Positions 36,708 through 43,821 are shown, numbered from the stretch's first letter. The stretch: 64,000 nucleotides of DNA from Aestuariirhabdus sp049985285 (GCF_049985285.1 NZ_JBNIEU010000003.1:1-64000); one strand, 5' to 3'. Notes: generated by a model not told the origin, from the letters alone. Made by a program: numbers and translations.

Positions 36708-36828
36708 AGTAAGGAGGGGTAACGCTATATGGGCTTTTTAGAAACCTAAAGGTTGTTAAGAAGTATAGTGTTATATTAATCTTGCTGTAAGAGCTAAAGT
36801 ATAATTTATATAAATAAGGATGTTTTTT

Positions 36829-37065
36829 ATGGCTATGAAATTTAAACCAGCATATTGTCCAAGTTGTGATACGAACCGTAAAGCTGAGAAGCAGGGAACT
36901 AATCATATTTTACACTTATTCTTAACAATCTTGACTGCCGGAATCTGGCTTTTAGTTTGGGCTCATGTTTCCTTTGGGGGTTGGAATAAGTATAAAGGGT
37001 ATACCTGTAGCCAGTGCGGCTCCAGTGGGCTAAGCAAGCCCAGAGAATACAAGAAGTATGATTGA
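36829..37065 (+). CDS. Small two-CxxC membrane protein
   Basis: This 78-residue protein has a CPSC pair near the N-terminus and a CSQC pair near the C-terminus, with a hydrophobic helix between (about 28-48). The plan resembles LITAF-like zinc-ribbon membrane anchors, in which both CxxC knuckles bind one zinc on the same membrane face. That is an inference from spacing. The ATG at 36829 is used because AAGGA lies eight bases upstream; ATGs three codons earlier and two codons later are in frame. Function unknown. Confidence 0.6.
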   Translation: MAMKFKPAYCPSCDTNRKAEKQGTNHILHLFLTILTAGIWLLVWAHVSFGGWNKYKGYTCSQCGSSGLSKPREYKKYD

Positions 37066-37237
37066 TAGTAAGAAGAAGGGTTTTGGTAATGTATAGGCTA
37101 GCTACTTCTGGAAATGAGAAAGGTTTCTCCTGTTGAGATCTGTAAGGAAGTTGGTATTGCTCTAGTTTGTACGGAAATTCTATAAGTCTTGCTGCTGTTA
37201 GTTGATAGGTGTTCATGATTTAAATTTTTGGGGAGTT

Positions 37238-37324
37238 ATGTCTGAGAGTATTGATAATCTTAAGCTAGAGGAAAAACAGTTGGCTTGTCGCATTAATGTT
37301 GCGGTGAAAGTAGTCTGGTACTAG
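37238..37324 (+). CDS. Possible 28-residue peptide or truncated gene start
   Basis: An ATG after GGGGAG opens a 28-codon frame (MSESIDNLKLEEKQ...) ending 19 bases before the next gene. It could be a real small protein, a leader for the membrane protein that follows, or the stump of a longer gene. The rest of the 278-base gap before the next gene shows nothing I can identify. Confidence 0.25.
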   Translation: MSESIDNLKLEEKQLACRINVAVKVVWY

Positions 37325-37343
37325 GAATTTTAATAAAAAGTAG

Positions 37344-38114
37344 GTGGCAGTGAACGACTTAATATACTCAATAAAAAGCACACTATATGAGCGAGCAGCA
37401 AGCCCGTTGTTTGGGGTTTTGTTTGTCTCGTGGTCTTTGTGGAATTATAAGCTGTTTTTAATACTTCTTTCATCGATGAGTGCCGTGGAGAAAATAGAAT
37501 ACATCTCTAACGTCCTCTATACAGGGTCTGTGTATTCAGTTATTGGGACCTACTATATATTGCCAGTGATATCTGCAGCTGCTTTCATTCTTTTATTCCC
37601 GTTTCCCGCTAGATGGGCTTATTCATATACAAGAGGTAAGCAGAAAGAATTGAAAGAGATAAGGCAAAAAATAGAGGATGAGGAGCCCCTAACTCAGGCT
37701 GAAGCAAAGACTCTTAGGCGTCAGCATATTGAACTTGAGTTGGCTTATGAGGAAAGCCTTTCCAAGCTGAGAGCCGAGAACAATAGAATTAAAGCTGTAG
37801 TTGCTGAGCTAAGCGATAGGGACGTAGCAAATAAAGAGGCGACCAGTGAAGATGATCCGGTTTCTGAATCTTATAGTGGTGACAAGATAGACGGAACTAA
37901 AATTAACCCTGAAATGATGGGTATTCTTAAAAGTATTGCGGATGCGGGGACTATATCAAAAGATGAGATTGTTGATTTCTACGATGGCGGAGTTGCAAGT
38001 GCGAACTTTTATCTAGGTGAGCTTAAAAAACTAAATTTCATTAATGATGCGATTGGTAATTTGAGTGCAACCCATAATGGTCTTAGTTTATTGAAGAAGT
38101 TGGGAAAGATATAG
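37344..38114 (+). CDS. Membrane protein with coiled coil and winged-helix-like tail
   Basis: This 256-residue protein of unknown function starts with an amphipathic stretch (IKSTLYERAASPLFGVLFVSW), then hydrophobic helices at about 22-45 and 68-90. A long coiled coil covers about 96-158 and an acidic linker about 160-185. The last 70 residues (about 188-256) read like a winged helix (SIADAGTISKDEIVDFY..., then NGLSLLKKLG). A membrane-anchored, coiled-coil-linked DNA- or protein-binding domain is the visible architecture. The start is a GTG at 37344; a second GTG two codons on is equally possible. Confidence 0.6.
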   Translation: MAVNDLIYSIKSTLYERAASPLFGVLFVSWSLWNYKLFLILLSSMSAVEKIEYISNVLYTGSVYSVIGTYYILPVISAAAFILLFPFPARWAYSYTRGKQKELKEIRQKIEDEEPLTQAEAKTLRRQHIELELAYEESLSKLRAENNRIKAVVAELSDRDVANKEATSEDDPVSESYSGDKIDGTKINPEMMGILKSIADAGTISKDEIVDFYDGGVASANFYLGELKKLNFINDAIGNLSATHNGLSLLKKLGKI

Positions 38115-38332
38115 CCCGAGAAAAATAAGATGGTGTTATAAGACTAGCCTCTCCTAGAAGTCACACCACTTATGGCAGGTGTCGCTGATGCTTGGCAATC
38201 CTTTGCCGAAATCAAAGCATGATGGCGAGCTACACGAGGCAGAATACTAATAAGCAAGCTGCTTTAAAGTAGGTAGAATCCTGAAGCTTTGTAGGCAATT
38301 GATGCCTTCGCTATAGGAAACTGACTGATAAC

Positions 38333-38908
38333 TTAATTGGAGATCTGGTTGCTAAGGTTTTCGAGCATGTTTGCAGTGTTAGCCATCGATCTAGCAATTG
38401 CTTTTTTATGAACCTCAGAAATAGCGGCATCGCATATCTCCGATCTCCCACCTACACAATTTGCAAAAGTCATCGATATTTTGTTTTTATTTTCTTCGCA
38501 GTATTCCTTGTCATCTTTGTTTTTAGTTGATTCGCTAGTGCAAAAATTTACCATCGCTTCAATCTTTTTTTCAACTTTCATCGTAGCTTCTGTATATGGT
38601 TTACGAGTCTCTGTTAAAGCTCTTATTCCATTATCTGTATAGCTAAGCTTTGAGGTTACAAGTGCTAGAAGTGGTTTTGAGTGGTTTTCAAGTAGTGCAA
38701 ACTCTTCGTATGATGAAAAACCAAATTTTTGTAGACTTATTCCGAGCATGGTGGTTTTAGGATCGATGGCATAGCTAATAAAATCTTCAAGTACTAGTAC
38801 CATTATTTCATTTTCAGAGATGTTTGGCCGCTCATTAGCGAAGCATTGTGAGATAGATGAATATGCAACTAACAAAGTGGCTGTCAGATAAGTAATATTT
38901 TTTTTCAT
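38333..38908 (-). CDS. Secreted protein of unknown function with four cysteines
   Basis: This 191-residue protein has a clear signal peptide (cleavage after CFA, residue 24) and a mature, mainly helical and charged domain with four cysteines (FCTS, YCEE, NCVG, EICD), enough for two disulfides in the periplasm. I do not recognise the family. It is the only gene in its group on this strand; the 218 bases between its stop and the membrane-protein gene that converges on it contain nothing I can identify. Confidence 0.6.
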   Translation of the reverse strand: MKKNITYLTATLLVAYSSISQCFANERPNISENEIMVLVLEDFISYAIDPKTTMLGISLQKFGFSSYEEFALLENHSKPLLALVTSKLSYTDNGIRALTETRKPYTEATMKVEKKIEAMVNFCTSESTKNKDDKEYCEENKNKISMTFANCVGGRSEICDAAISEVHKKAIARSMANTANMLENLSNQISN

Positions 38909-39470
38909 GAGATTCCTAGGGGCTTAATTTGATTTAGATTATTAGTCTAAATAACGAATGTTTATACTCTCACAAATTGCTTTAGGCTGATTAGTTTTAG
39001 TTATCTGTATTTTTTAGGTGTTTTTGGTGCCATGATCGCGCGAAGATAGTCTGTGCAGGAGTTTATAGTGTCTGAGTGGGAGGGGCAAAAGCTTGAGATA
39101 GAAGGTATATGAAGACTAAGGAAGCGGCTTATTTTGCGTCATTTGGACCCTGTCGTTATGTTGATATATGTCAGTTCATCGAGTCGACAGCAGCATCTAT
39201 TTTCCTGTCTTAAGGGTAGCACTGTGTCTCGATTTATCTAAATGCGTGTCAGCCACTCCACATCCTGGCCTTACAAATCAGCCATAAATTCAAAATATCT
39301 AGGTGGCAGGATAGAAGTCCTCGCAGACAACCGCTTAAAGAAGTCTTACAAGACCCTCTAGAGAACTAGAAGAGGCTTTTAGAAGAAGGGCAATGGGTAG
39401 GTATAGGATTCAACAGAACGCAGCTAATAGACCTGTTAGAATGCCCTTCCTGATGCTTCTAACAGGCAAT
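38909..39470. other. Gap with possible small ORFs and a decayed gene end
   Basis: About 560 bases without a solid gene. A 34-codon ORF with GAAGG upstream runs 39109-39213 on the + strand. Further on, one + strand frame from about 39241 reads like a protein for 42 codons, meets a TAG at 39367, and resumes as KRLLEEGQWVGIGFNRTQLID to a stop near 39453, suggesting a broken gene. A 10-bp hairpin (CCTGTTAGAA/TTCTAACAGG) spans 39432-39466. Each is weak on its own. Confidence 0.35.
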
Positions 39471-39495
39471 AAAAAGCCCTCACAAGAGGAGGGCT
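39471..39495 (-). terminator. Terminator of the resolvase gene
   Basis: On the - strand AGCCCTC and GAGGGCT form a stem followed by TTTTT, 25 bases past the resolvase stop. Confidence 0.85.
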
Positions 39496-39519
39496 AGTGT
39501 AGGAGAGTAGGGATAGAAA

Positions 39520-40065
39520 CTAGGCTGATAAGATCCTGTAGACAGTAGCTCTGCCGATGCCAAGCTCTTTGGCAATTGCTGTAGCTCCCTTTCCTTGCTG
39601 GTGGAGGGTCTTAACCTTGTCAGGGTCGATTGAAGCAGGTCGGCCAACGTATTTGCCTTCAGCCTTCGCCTTAGCAATCCCCACAAGTTGTCGCTCTTTA
39701 CGTAGGTTTGTCTCGAATTCTGCAAAGACACCTAGCATCTGTAAGAAAGCCTTACCACTAGCGGTAGAGGTATCAATATGTTGATCAAGAATCTCAAGGG
39801 AAGCTCCCTGATCCTCAAGAGCCTTAACAAGCTGCGTAAGGTCGGCCATGTTACGAGCCAGTCTATCCAGCTTCCACACTACGAGCTTATCCCCTTTCCC
39901 AATCATATCCATTAGCAGAGCAAGTACAGGGCGACCATCGGTAGTGGTGCCAGAAGCCTTCTCTACCCTAACAACAGCTTCAGGGTAAGCCTTTCGAATC
40001 TCTACCTCTTGAATAGAGGTATCTTGATCTAGGGTTGATACTCGGCAATAAGCAAAAATAGTCAT
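39520..40065 (-). CDS. Serine resolvase of the Tn3/gamma-delta type
   Basis: This 181-residue small serine recombinase has its catalytic residues at the same numbers as gamma-delta resolvase: nucleophile S10 (YCRVST), R45, D67, R68 and R71 (DRLAR). The C-terminus is the usual helix-turn-helix (ATAIAKELGIGRATVYRIL). The ATG at 40065 follows GAGAGA; a TTG four codons up is less likely. It starts 12 bases from a 112-bp repeat array that looks like its res site. No transposase is nearby, so a role in resolving multimers of the element is more likely than transposition; inversion cannot be excluded. Confidence 0.93.
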   Translation of the reverse strand: MTIFAYCRVSTLDQDTSIQEVEIRKAYPEAVVRVEKASGTTTDGRPVLALLMDMIGKGDKLVVWKLDRLARNMADLTQLVKALEDQGASLEILDQHIDTSTASGKAFLQMLGVFAEFETNLRKERQLVGIAKAKAEGKYVGRPASIDPDKVKTLHQQGKGATAIAKELGIGRATVYRILSA

Positions 40066-40076
40066 AGGATCTCTCA

Positions 40077-40188
40077 AAGTGTCTCGTTAGGGTCTTAGAT
40101 GCTAATAATCTTAACGTCTCATAATGCGAAAAGCAACCCTAATGATACACTTTTGAGGCGTCCCGTTAGGGTATACCCTAAAAAGACG
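40077..40188. other. Candidate res site for the serine resolvase
   Basis: A 112-bp non-coding stretch exactly fills the space between the resolvase and the next gene. Its half-site motif YGTCnnnTTA, usually extended by GGGT, occurs four times. The distal 30 bp (40159-40188) form a dyad: CGTC-N3-TTAGGGTA mirrored by TACCCTAA-N3-GACG, with a perfect 16-bp centre. A second pair of inverted half-sites spans 40115-40149 (35 bp, with looser matches), and a third site would start at 40080. Length and order (site I farthest from the resolvase gene) match the 114-120 bp res of Tn3 and gamma-delta. Confidence 0.7.
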
Positions 40189-40659
40189 TTAGGAGAGAGC
40201 AGCAGCTATACGTGCCTCTTCTTCTTTCTCTTGCTGGAGTAGCTCTTGCAAATCAAGTTTCAGTGAAGCCAGTTGCTCTACTCGCTGTTGAGACTTCTGT
40301 TTGTAAGTAGCGTGATAATCTTCTGTGGCTTTCTCTTTCAGTACCGCTAGTTCTTGTTCTTGGATTTTGTCAGCTTTGGTCACTGTGGCATAACAGAAGA
40401 CCTGAGAGACCATTGTAATCTGTGGGGGGTTACTCTTGGTAAAAGTGTAGTCACGAGAAGACAAAAACATTAGCTGTCCTAAAACTTTATTAGGCGTCCC
40501 AGAGATGCGGATAGACGCAGTTGTTTTGCTATCAGGGTCTGAATGCAAGCCACTCCGGTAAACGTTCTCTACGTCTCTTATAGTGCCCTCTAAGGTATCT
40601 GGTAGAGGTTGCTTTAGTTGCTCAATTTGGTCTAGTAGGTGAATTTTCGATTTAGTCAT
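40189..40659 (-). CDS. Unidentified 156-residue protein
   Basis: I do not recognise this protein. Residues about 1-100 look globular with beta-strand character (TASIRISGTPNKVLGQLMFLSS, ITMVSQVFCYATVTK), and about 100-156 form a highly charged coiled coil (KIQEQELAVLKEK... to the end). It begins inside the end of the 57-residue HTH gene (8-base overlap ATGACTAA) and its stop borders the res site, so all three genes to 39520 may be one leftward transcript. A partner or accessory protein for DNA processing is possible but unsupported. Confidence 0.65.
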   Translation of the reverse strand: MTKSKIHLLDQIEQLKQPLPDTLEGTIRDVENVYRSGLHSDPDSKTTASIRISGTPNKVLGQLMFLSSRDYTFTKSNPPQITMVSQVFCYATVTKADKIQEQELAVLKEKATEDYHATYKQKSQQRVEQLASLKLDLQELLQQEKEEEARIAAALS

Positions 40660-40825
40660 TGGTATTTTTCTCCGTTAGTTCGTTGTTGTTGTTGGTCCTC
40701 AACTTGCCATAGACGTAAGAGAGGGACACTTGAAGGGATTTTGCAATTAGTTTTGGTTTGAACCCTAGAGAATGTAGGGCCAGTATGGTTTGCTGGTATT
40801 CGAGGTTAGGTAGTTTTCTTCGCAT
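40652..40825 (-). CDS. 57-residue helix-turn-helix protein
   Basis: The ATG at 40825 opens a 57-codon frame. Residues about 9-42 (QTILALHSLGFKPKLIAKSLQVSLSYVYGKLR, read in two parts) form a Hin/homeodomain-like helix-turn-helix: a first helix, then LIAKSLQVSLSYVYGKL as turn and recognition helix. An Asn-rich tail follows. The stop overlaps the next gene's start by eight bases, which suggests translational coupling. A small transcription regulator or recombination directionality factor is possible. Confidence 0.65.
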   Translation of the reverse strand: MRRKLPNLEYQQTILALHSLGFKPKLIAKSLQVSLSYVYGKLRTNNNNELTEKNTND

Positions 40826-41718
40826 AGTGGAACCGTTTTAGTGTTTAGTGTGACCCCTGACGTTATCAAGAGGTTGTGAATTAGGTGACTCCGTTTCGTC
40901 CCCTTGTGGAGCCAAGCAAGGTCAAAAGGTGGATACGAAGCACCTTGGACTTTTAAAATAGGTCTCCTTTGATTCAATCCCAACGACAAAAGAGCAAAAC
41001 GTTGTCAATAGCCCGTTACAGCTTGGATTTAATAGGAATAAGCACCTCTCCTTTCGTACAACTGGTGAGAGGCCAACCAGCCAAGGAACCGCATGAGATG
41101 GGCTGTACTTAGCAAGGAATGCTTTTGTAATCTTGCACGAATATTAGCCAAAGACCTTAAAACTATTAAAAGGTGGGGCTAACAGTGTGCCAGTGAAATT
41201 TTATGTTGAAGTTTTGAAAATTAATTGCTTGGTTTTTAAAAAGAGCGAGGTGGGGCAAACCCCTGCAAGTAACATTGAAACATGCAAACAGACATAAAAT
41301 AGGCAGAAAGAATACCCAAGACCCTCAGAATCAGTTGTATTTATCTCGTAAGTGGCTGACTTTACTAGAAAAACTCTTTTAAAACCCTGGCATTACTGGT
41401 TTTGAGTATCTTGTAAGTGGCTGTTTATAAAGGTTTTATTGTTGATTTATTGCTTAAGAATCACTGGTTAAAATACATTCTAAAAATCTTTCAAAACACC
41501 AACCTAGAATCTGTCTAAAACACTGTCAAAGATAAGGCTAGAAACCTCAAAAAGTAGACACTGTTAAAAAGGCTCTAGCCCAGATATGACGAGGACTGTA
41601 GACGATATTTTAGGTCAACAGATTATAAATCTTTTAGAAGACCTCCCTATATCTACTCTTTTCAACTGTAAACGAGAGCTGGCAGGGCTTATAGCGATTT
41701 CATGTGGTTAAAAAAGTC
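40826..41718. other. 893-bp non-coding region with paired repeats
   Basis: No convincing gene on either strand. It is A/T-rich and contains three pairs of direct repeats: TATCTCGTAAGTGGCTG and TATCTTGTAAGTGGCTG (41342-41358 and 41407-41423), AGGTGGGGC[T/A]AAC-like units (41171-41183 and 41248-41260), and ACACTGT[C/T]AAA (41520-41530 and 41558-41568). A stem CCTCTC/GAGAGG flanks 41045-41072. Such a layout fits a replication or transfer origin, or a structured RNA, but none can be assigned. Confidence 0.5.
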
Positions 41719-42648
41719 TTAAGAGACAAAACCCCGATTTAAGTACTCAGAATATCTACCTTGTAGTAGTCTTCTTTGTTCTTCAGGATACCAGCTAGTG
41801 ACTTCTTCAGTATGCCCTAGGAGCATCTTCTGGAAATAAGGCATAGCGGCTTTGTTGATAGCTTCTAAATCATCATCAGCAGAGGTAGCAAGCCTTACAA
41901 ACTCAATCCCTTGATAGGTTCGGATACGAGAGAGTGTTGGAGAGTATCCATCCGGTATACACCCAGTTCTATTGATCTCGTAGAATAGAACATCTTCCAG
42001 AGAGTAAACCTTACTCTTGAAATCTGGCACAGCACCTGAGGGTTGAGCTACAGGTGGTAAGCCCTCAATCCCTCTAGTATCCATCAGAGCAAGAATACCC
42101 TCTTTTAAACTTTTATCTGTAGTTGGTAAACGTTCAAAGTCTTCTGTAGACAAACCATACAAAGCAGGGGCATCTGATAAAGACCTATTTACTGAAGCGG
42201 GAGCTATCCTCAAATTAAAAGGGTGCAGCAACCCCCAGCCATGCTCTGAATATTTAACTGGGAAAAGGTGGCAAAGGTTCAAATCATTAGTAAAGTAAAT
42301 CTTTCCATCTATAGCGTAAGGACTTCTGAAAGCTCTAAACTGCTTGTAGAGGCCGTATAACTCCATTAACGGGCAATCCTTTACTACAGCTAGATTCTTA
42401 GAGTTTGTTACATGAGATAGAAGCCACCTACCAAAAGGCGAGCGCCACAATCGGGCATCTACTCGGCATGAATCACAGTAATGGTTTTTACTTGAGGGGG
42501 TGCCCTTACAATCTTCTGTTCTACAAGATCTGGTGATCCTGCTGTATGGGGTGCTGTGGGTGTTACAGTAAGTAAAATTTTTAGACGCTTTAGACTTACA
42601 GCCTTCGACCTTACAATAGCGTCTTCTTGTTTTCTTTGGCTTTGGCAT
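41719..42648 (-). CDS. Protein with duplicated zinc knuckles and an HNH-like region
   Basis: This 309-residue protein opens with a basic tail and two copies of one metal motif: C12-x4-C17-x10-C28-x2-H31 and C42-x4-C47-x10-C58-x2-C61. Further on, DLNLCHLFPV...LLHPFNLRIAPASVNRS (H127, N145, N154) resembles the DxxH...N...N/H core of His-Me-finger (HNH) nucleases. The C-terminal 150 residues are unassigned. A zinc-binding nuclease is therefore an inference from motif spacing only. The start overlaps the 56-residue RHH gene by 38 bases, so the pair is likely co-expressed from the promoter at 43443-43471. Confidence 0.6.
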   Translation of the reverse strand: MPKPKKTRRRYCKVEGCKSKASKNFTYCNTHSTPYSRITRSCRTEDCKGTPSSKNHYCDSCRVDARLWRSPFGRWLLSHVTNSKNLAVVKDCPLMELYGLYKQFRAFRSPYAIDGKIYFTNDLNLCHLFPVKYSEHGWGLLHPFNLRIAPASVNRSLSDAPALYGLSTEDFERLPTTDKSLKEGILALMDTRGIEGLPPVAQPSGAVPDFKSKVYSLEDVLFYEINRTGCIPDGYSPTLSRIRTYQGIEFVRLATSADDDLEAINKAAMPYFQKMLLGHTEEVTSWYPEEQRRLLQGRYSEYLNRGFVS

Positions 42649-42781
42649 TTTCGCTCAATCCTTTACTTTCATTCACATACTTGATCACCAACTTTCTAAT
42701 CATGGAAGCTGGGCTTTTCCCCTCATTCACGCAAAGTGGTTTAAAGTCTTCGTAAAGGTTGTTTGGTAAGTCGATAATCAT
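42611..42781 (-). CDS. 56-residue ribbon-helix-helix protein
   Basis: The ATG at 42781 with AAAGAG upstream opens a 56-codon frame. It begins MIIDLPNNLYEDFKPLCV, then ASMIRKLVIKYVNE: a short beta strand followed by two helices, as in CopG/Arc-type DNA-binding dimers. The gene's 3' end overlaps the zinc/HNH-like gene in another frame. In plasmids such proteins control copy number, partition or transfer genes; here it may repress the leftward operon. Confidence 0.6.
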   Translation of the reverse strand: MIIDLPNNLYEDFKPLCVNEGKSPASMIRKLVIKYVNESKGLSENAKAKENKKTLL

Positions 42782-42875
42782 AACTCTTTGTAATCCTCAT
42801 AGTTTGTTGATAGTAGAAGTCTTAGATAGCCTGTTTTCAGGCGTAAGACCCCTTGAGTTTATTGGGCTGTGGAGA

Positions 42876-42923
42876 GAGTTCGGACACTGGGTAAGGGGGT
42901 AGCCTAGGGTGGCGTCCGAACTC
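42876..42923. repeat. 10-bp inverted repeat in the leftward operon
   Basis: GAGTTCGGAC and GTCCGAACTC are perfectly complementary and enclose 28 bases rich in G runs with a central CCTAGG. It lies between two leftward genes (gap 42782-42949) and has no T-run. A structured mRNA element, protein-binding site or recombination site are all possible. Confidence 0.7.
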
Positions 42924-42949
42924 GCTTAGAAGGCTGTTTAGAAGGCCAT

Positions 42950-43363
42950 TTAAGAGGCTTTCTGAAGGTAGTCAGATACAGTTGATCGACCTATCCCCAG
43001 ACGAGAGCTTATCCCCCGTATAGAAAAACCTTTAGAACGTAGAAGGTGGATCTCAGAAACAATTTCAGGAGAAGTCCTATTCTTTCGATTCTTTCTAGAA
43101 GAAGGTCTTACTGTTTTTTGTCGTTTGAACTTAGAGGCCATATCCTGAGCAGCTGTGAATAGCTGGTTTGATAGTTCAGGAAGATCTACTGCTTGTTGTT
43201 CTTGTTGTAGTTGTTGAAGCAGTACATCTAGCGTTGTTAGCTTCTCTAATAGGAGAAGGGCAGTCAGTTCTTTTATTGTTGGCTTGCCTTGTCCTATAAA
43301 ATAGTCTTTTAAAGCTCCCTGAGTAAACACATGGGAGAGAATCTCATCATAACTGTACTTCAT
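42950..43363 (-). CDS. Putative DNA-binding protein with C-terminal helix-turn-helix
   Basis: The first gene of the leftward operon: 137 residues. Residues about 1-70 are helical and Leu/Gln-rich, about 75-97 are very basic (KFKRQKTVRPSSRKNRKN), and the last 40 (SEIHLLRSKGFSIRGISSRLGIGRSTVSDYL) form a helix-turn-helix close to that of resolvases (LGIGR[S/A]TV also occurs in the island's own resolvase). AGAGGAAC is an excellent ribosome site. No catalytic domain is present, so it is a regulator or architectural protein; the exact role is unknown. Confidence 0.65.
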   Translation of the reverse strand: MKYSYDEILSHVFTQGALKDYFIGQGKPTIKELTALLLLEKLTTLDVLLQQLQQEQQAVDLPELSNQLFTAAQDMASKFKRQKTVRPSSRKNRKNRTSPEIVSEIHLLRSKGFSIRGISSRLGIGRSTVSDYLQKAS

Positions 43364-43430
43364 TGTTCCTCTTATCGTGTTGATGAAAAACCGCCCTAAA
43401 GAAAGCGGTAGCCTTTATAACTTTTTTAAC

Positions 43431-43471
43431 CTTATACATATAAGTATAACACGATTAGGCATATCTGTCAA
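43431..43471 (-). promoter_or_regulatory. Leftward sigma-70 promoter with operator-like palindrome
   Basis: On the - strand TTGACA (43471-43466), a 17-base spacer and TATACT (43448-43443) form a near-consensus promoter 80 bases before the 137-residue gene. The palindrome CTTATA-CA-TATAAG (43431-43444) touches the -10, so a bound repressor would block transcription. A second TTGACA lies 23 bases further upstream. Confidence 0.8.
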
Positions 43472-43707
43472 GCATAATTTGCACATGATGTCAACCCCTT
43501 GTGGCTAAAATAAATATATCACCACTATAAAAGCCTTATAAATCAAGACTTTAAAAATTTCATGGGAATTTAAAAATAATTTCATTTGAGAGATAGCAAA
43601 AAATGGAGTCAGCCAGTTATCAAGAGTGGTACACGTTTATGTCACAATGTGGTACAAGGTGCTCCGTAACTTATTGATTCGCAGTAGCGTGTAGGCTGAC
43701 TAGTCCT

Positions 43708-43721
43708 CTTACCGGCTGACT
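43708..43721 (+). other. Right attachment site (attR), displaced rnpB 3' end
   Basis: CTTACCGGCTGACT, followed by C. The segment GGCTGACTC (43714-43722) is fully complementary to the rnpB 5' end GAGTCAGCC, more so than the copy now joined to rnpB. This marks it as the original rnpB 3' end. Confidence 0.75.
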
Positions 43722-43794
43722 CGTTTTTACCGTCTCGCAGGAATGAGACGCGCACAACAAATCCTCCAGCTAGATCAAAATAATCTTACTCTTA

Positions 43795-43821
43795 ATAAAT
43801 CACATTAACTTGGTGATTTAT
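43795..43821. repeat. 9-bp inverted repeat upstream of mraZ
   Basis: ATAAATCAC and GTGATTTAT around a 9-base centre, 112 bases before the mraZ promoter and outside the island border. Possible operator or weak hairpin. Confidence 0.6.

Noticed and set aside
40765..40989. 74-codon - strand ORF
   Set aside because: It overlaps the 57-residue HTH gene in another frame, lacks a ribosome site and has no domain-like pattern.
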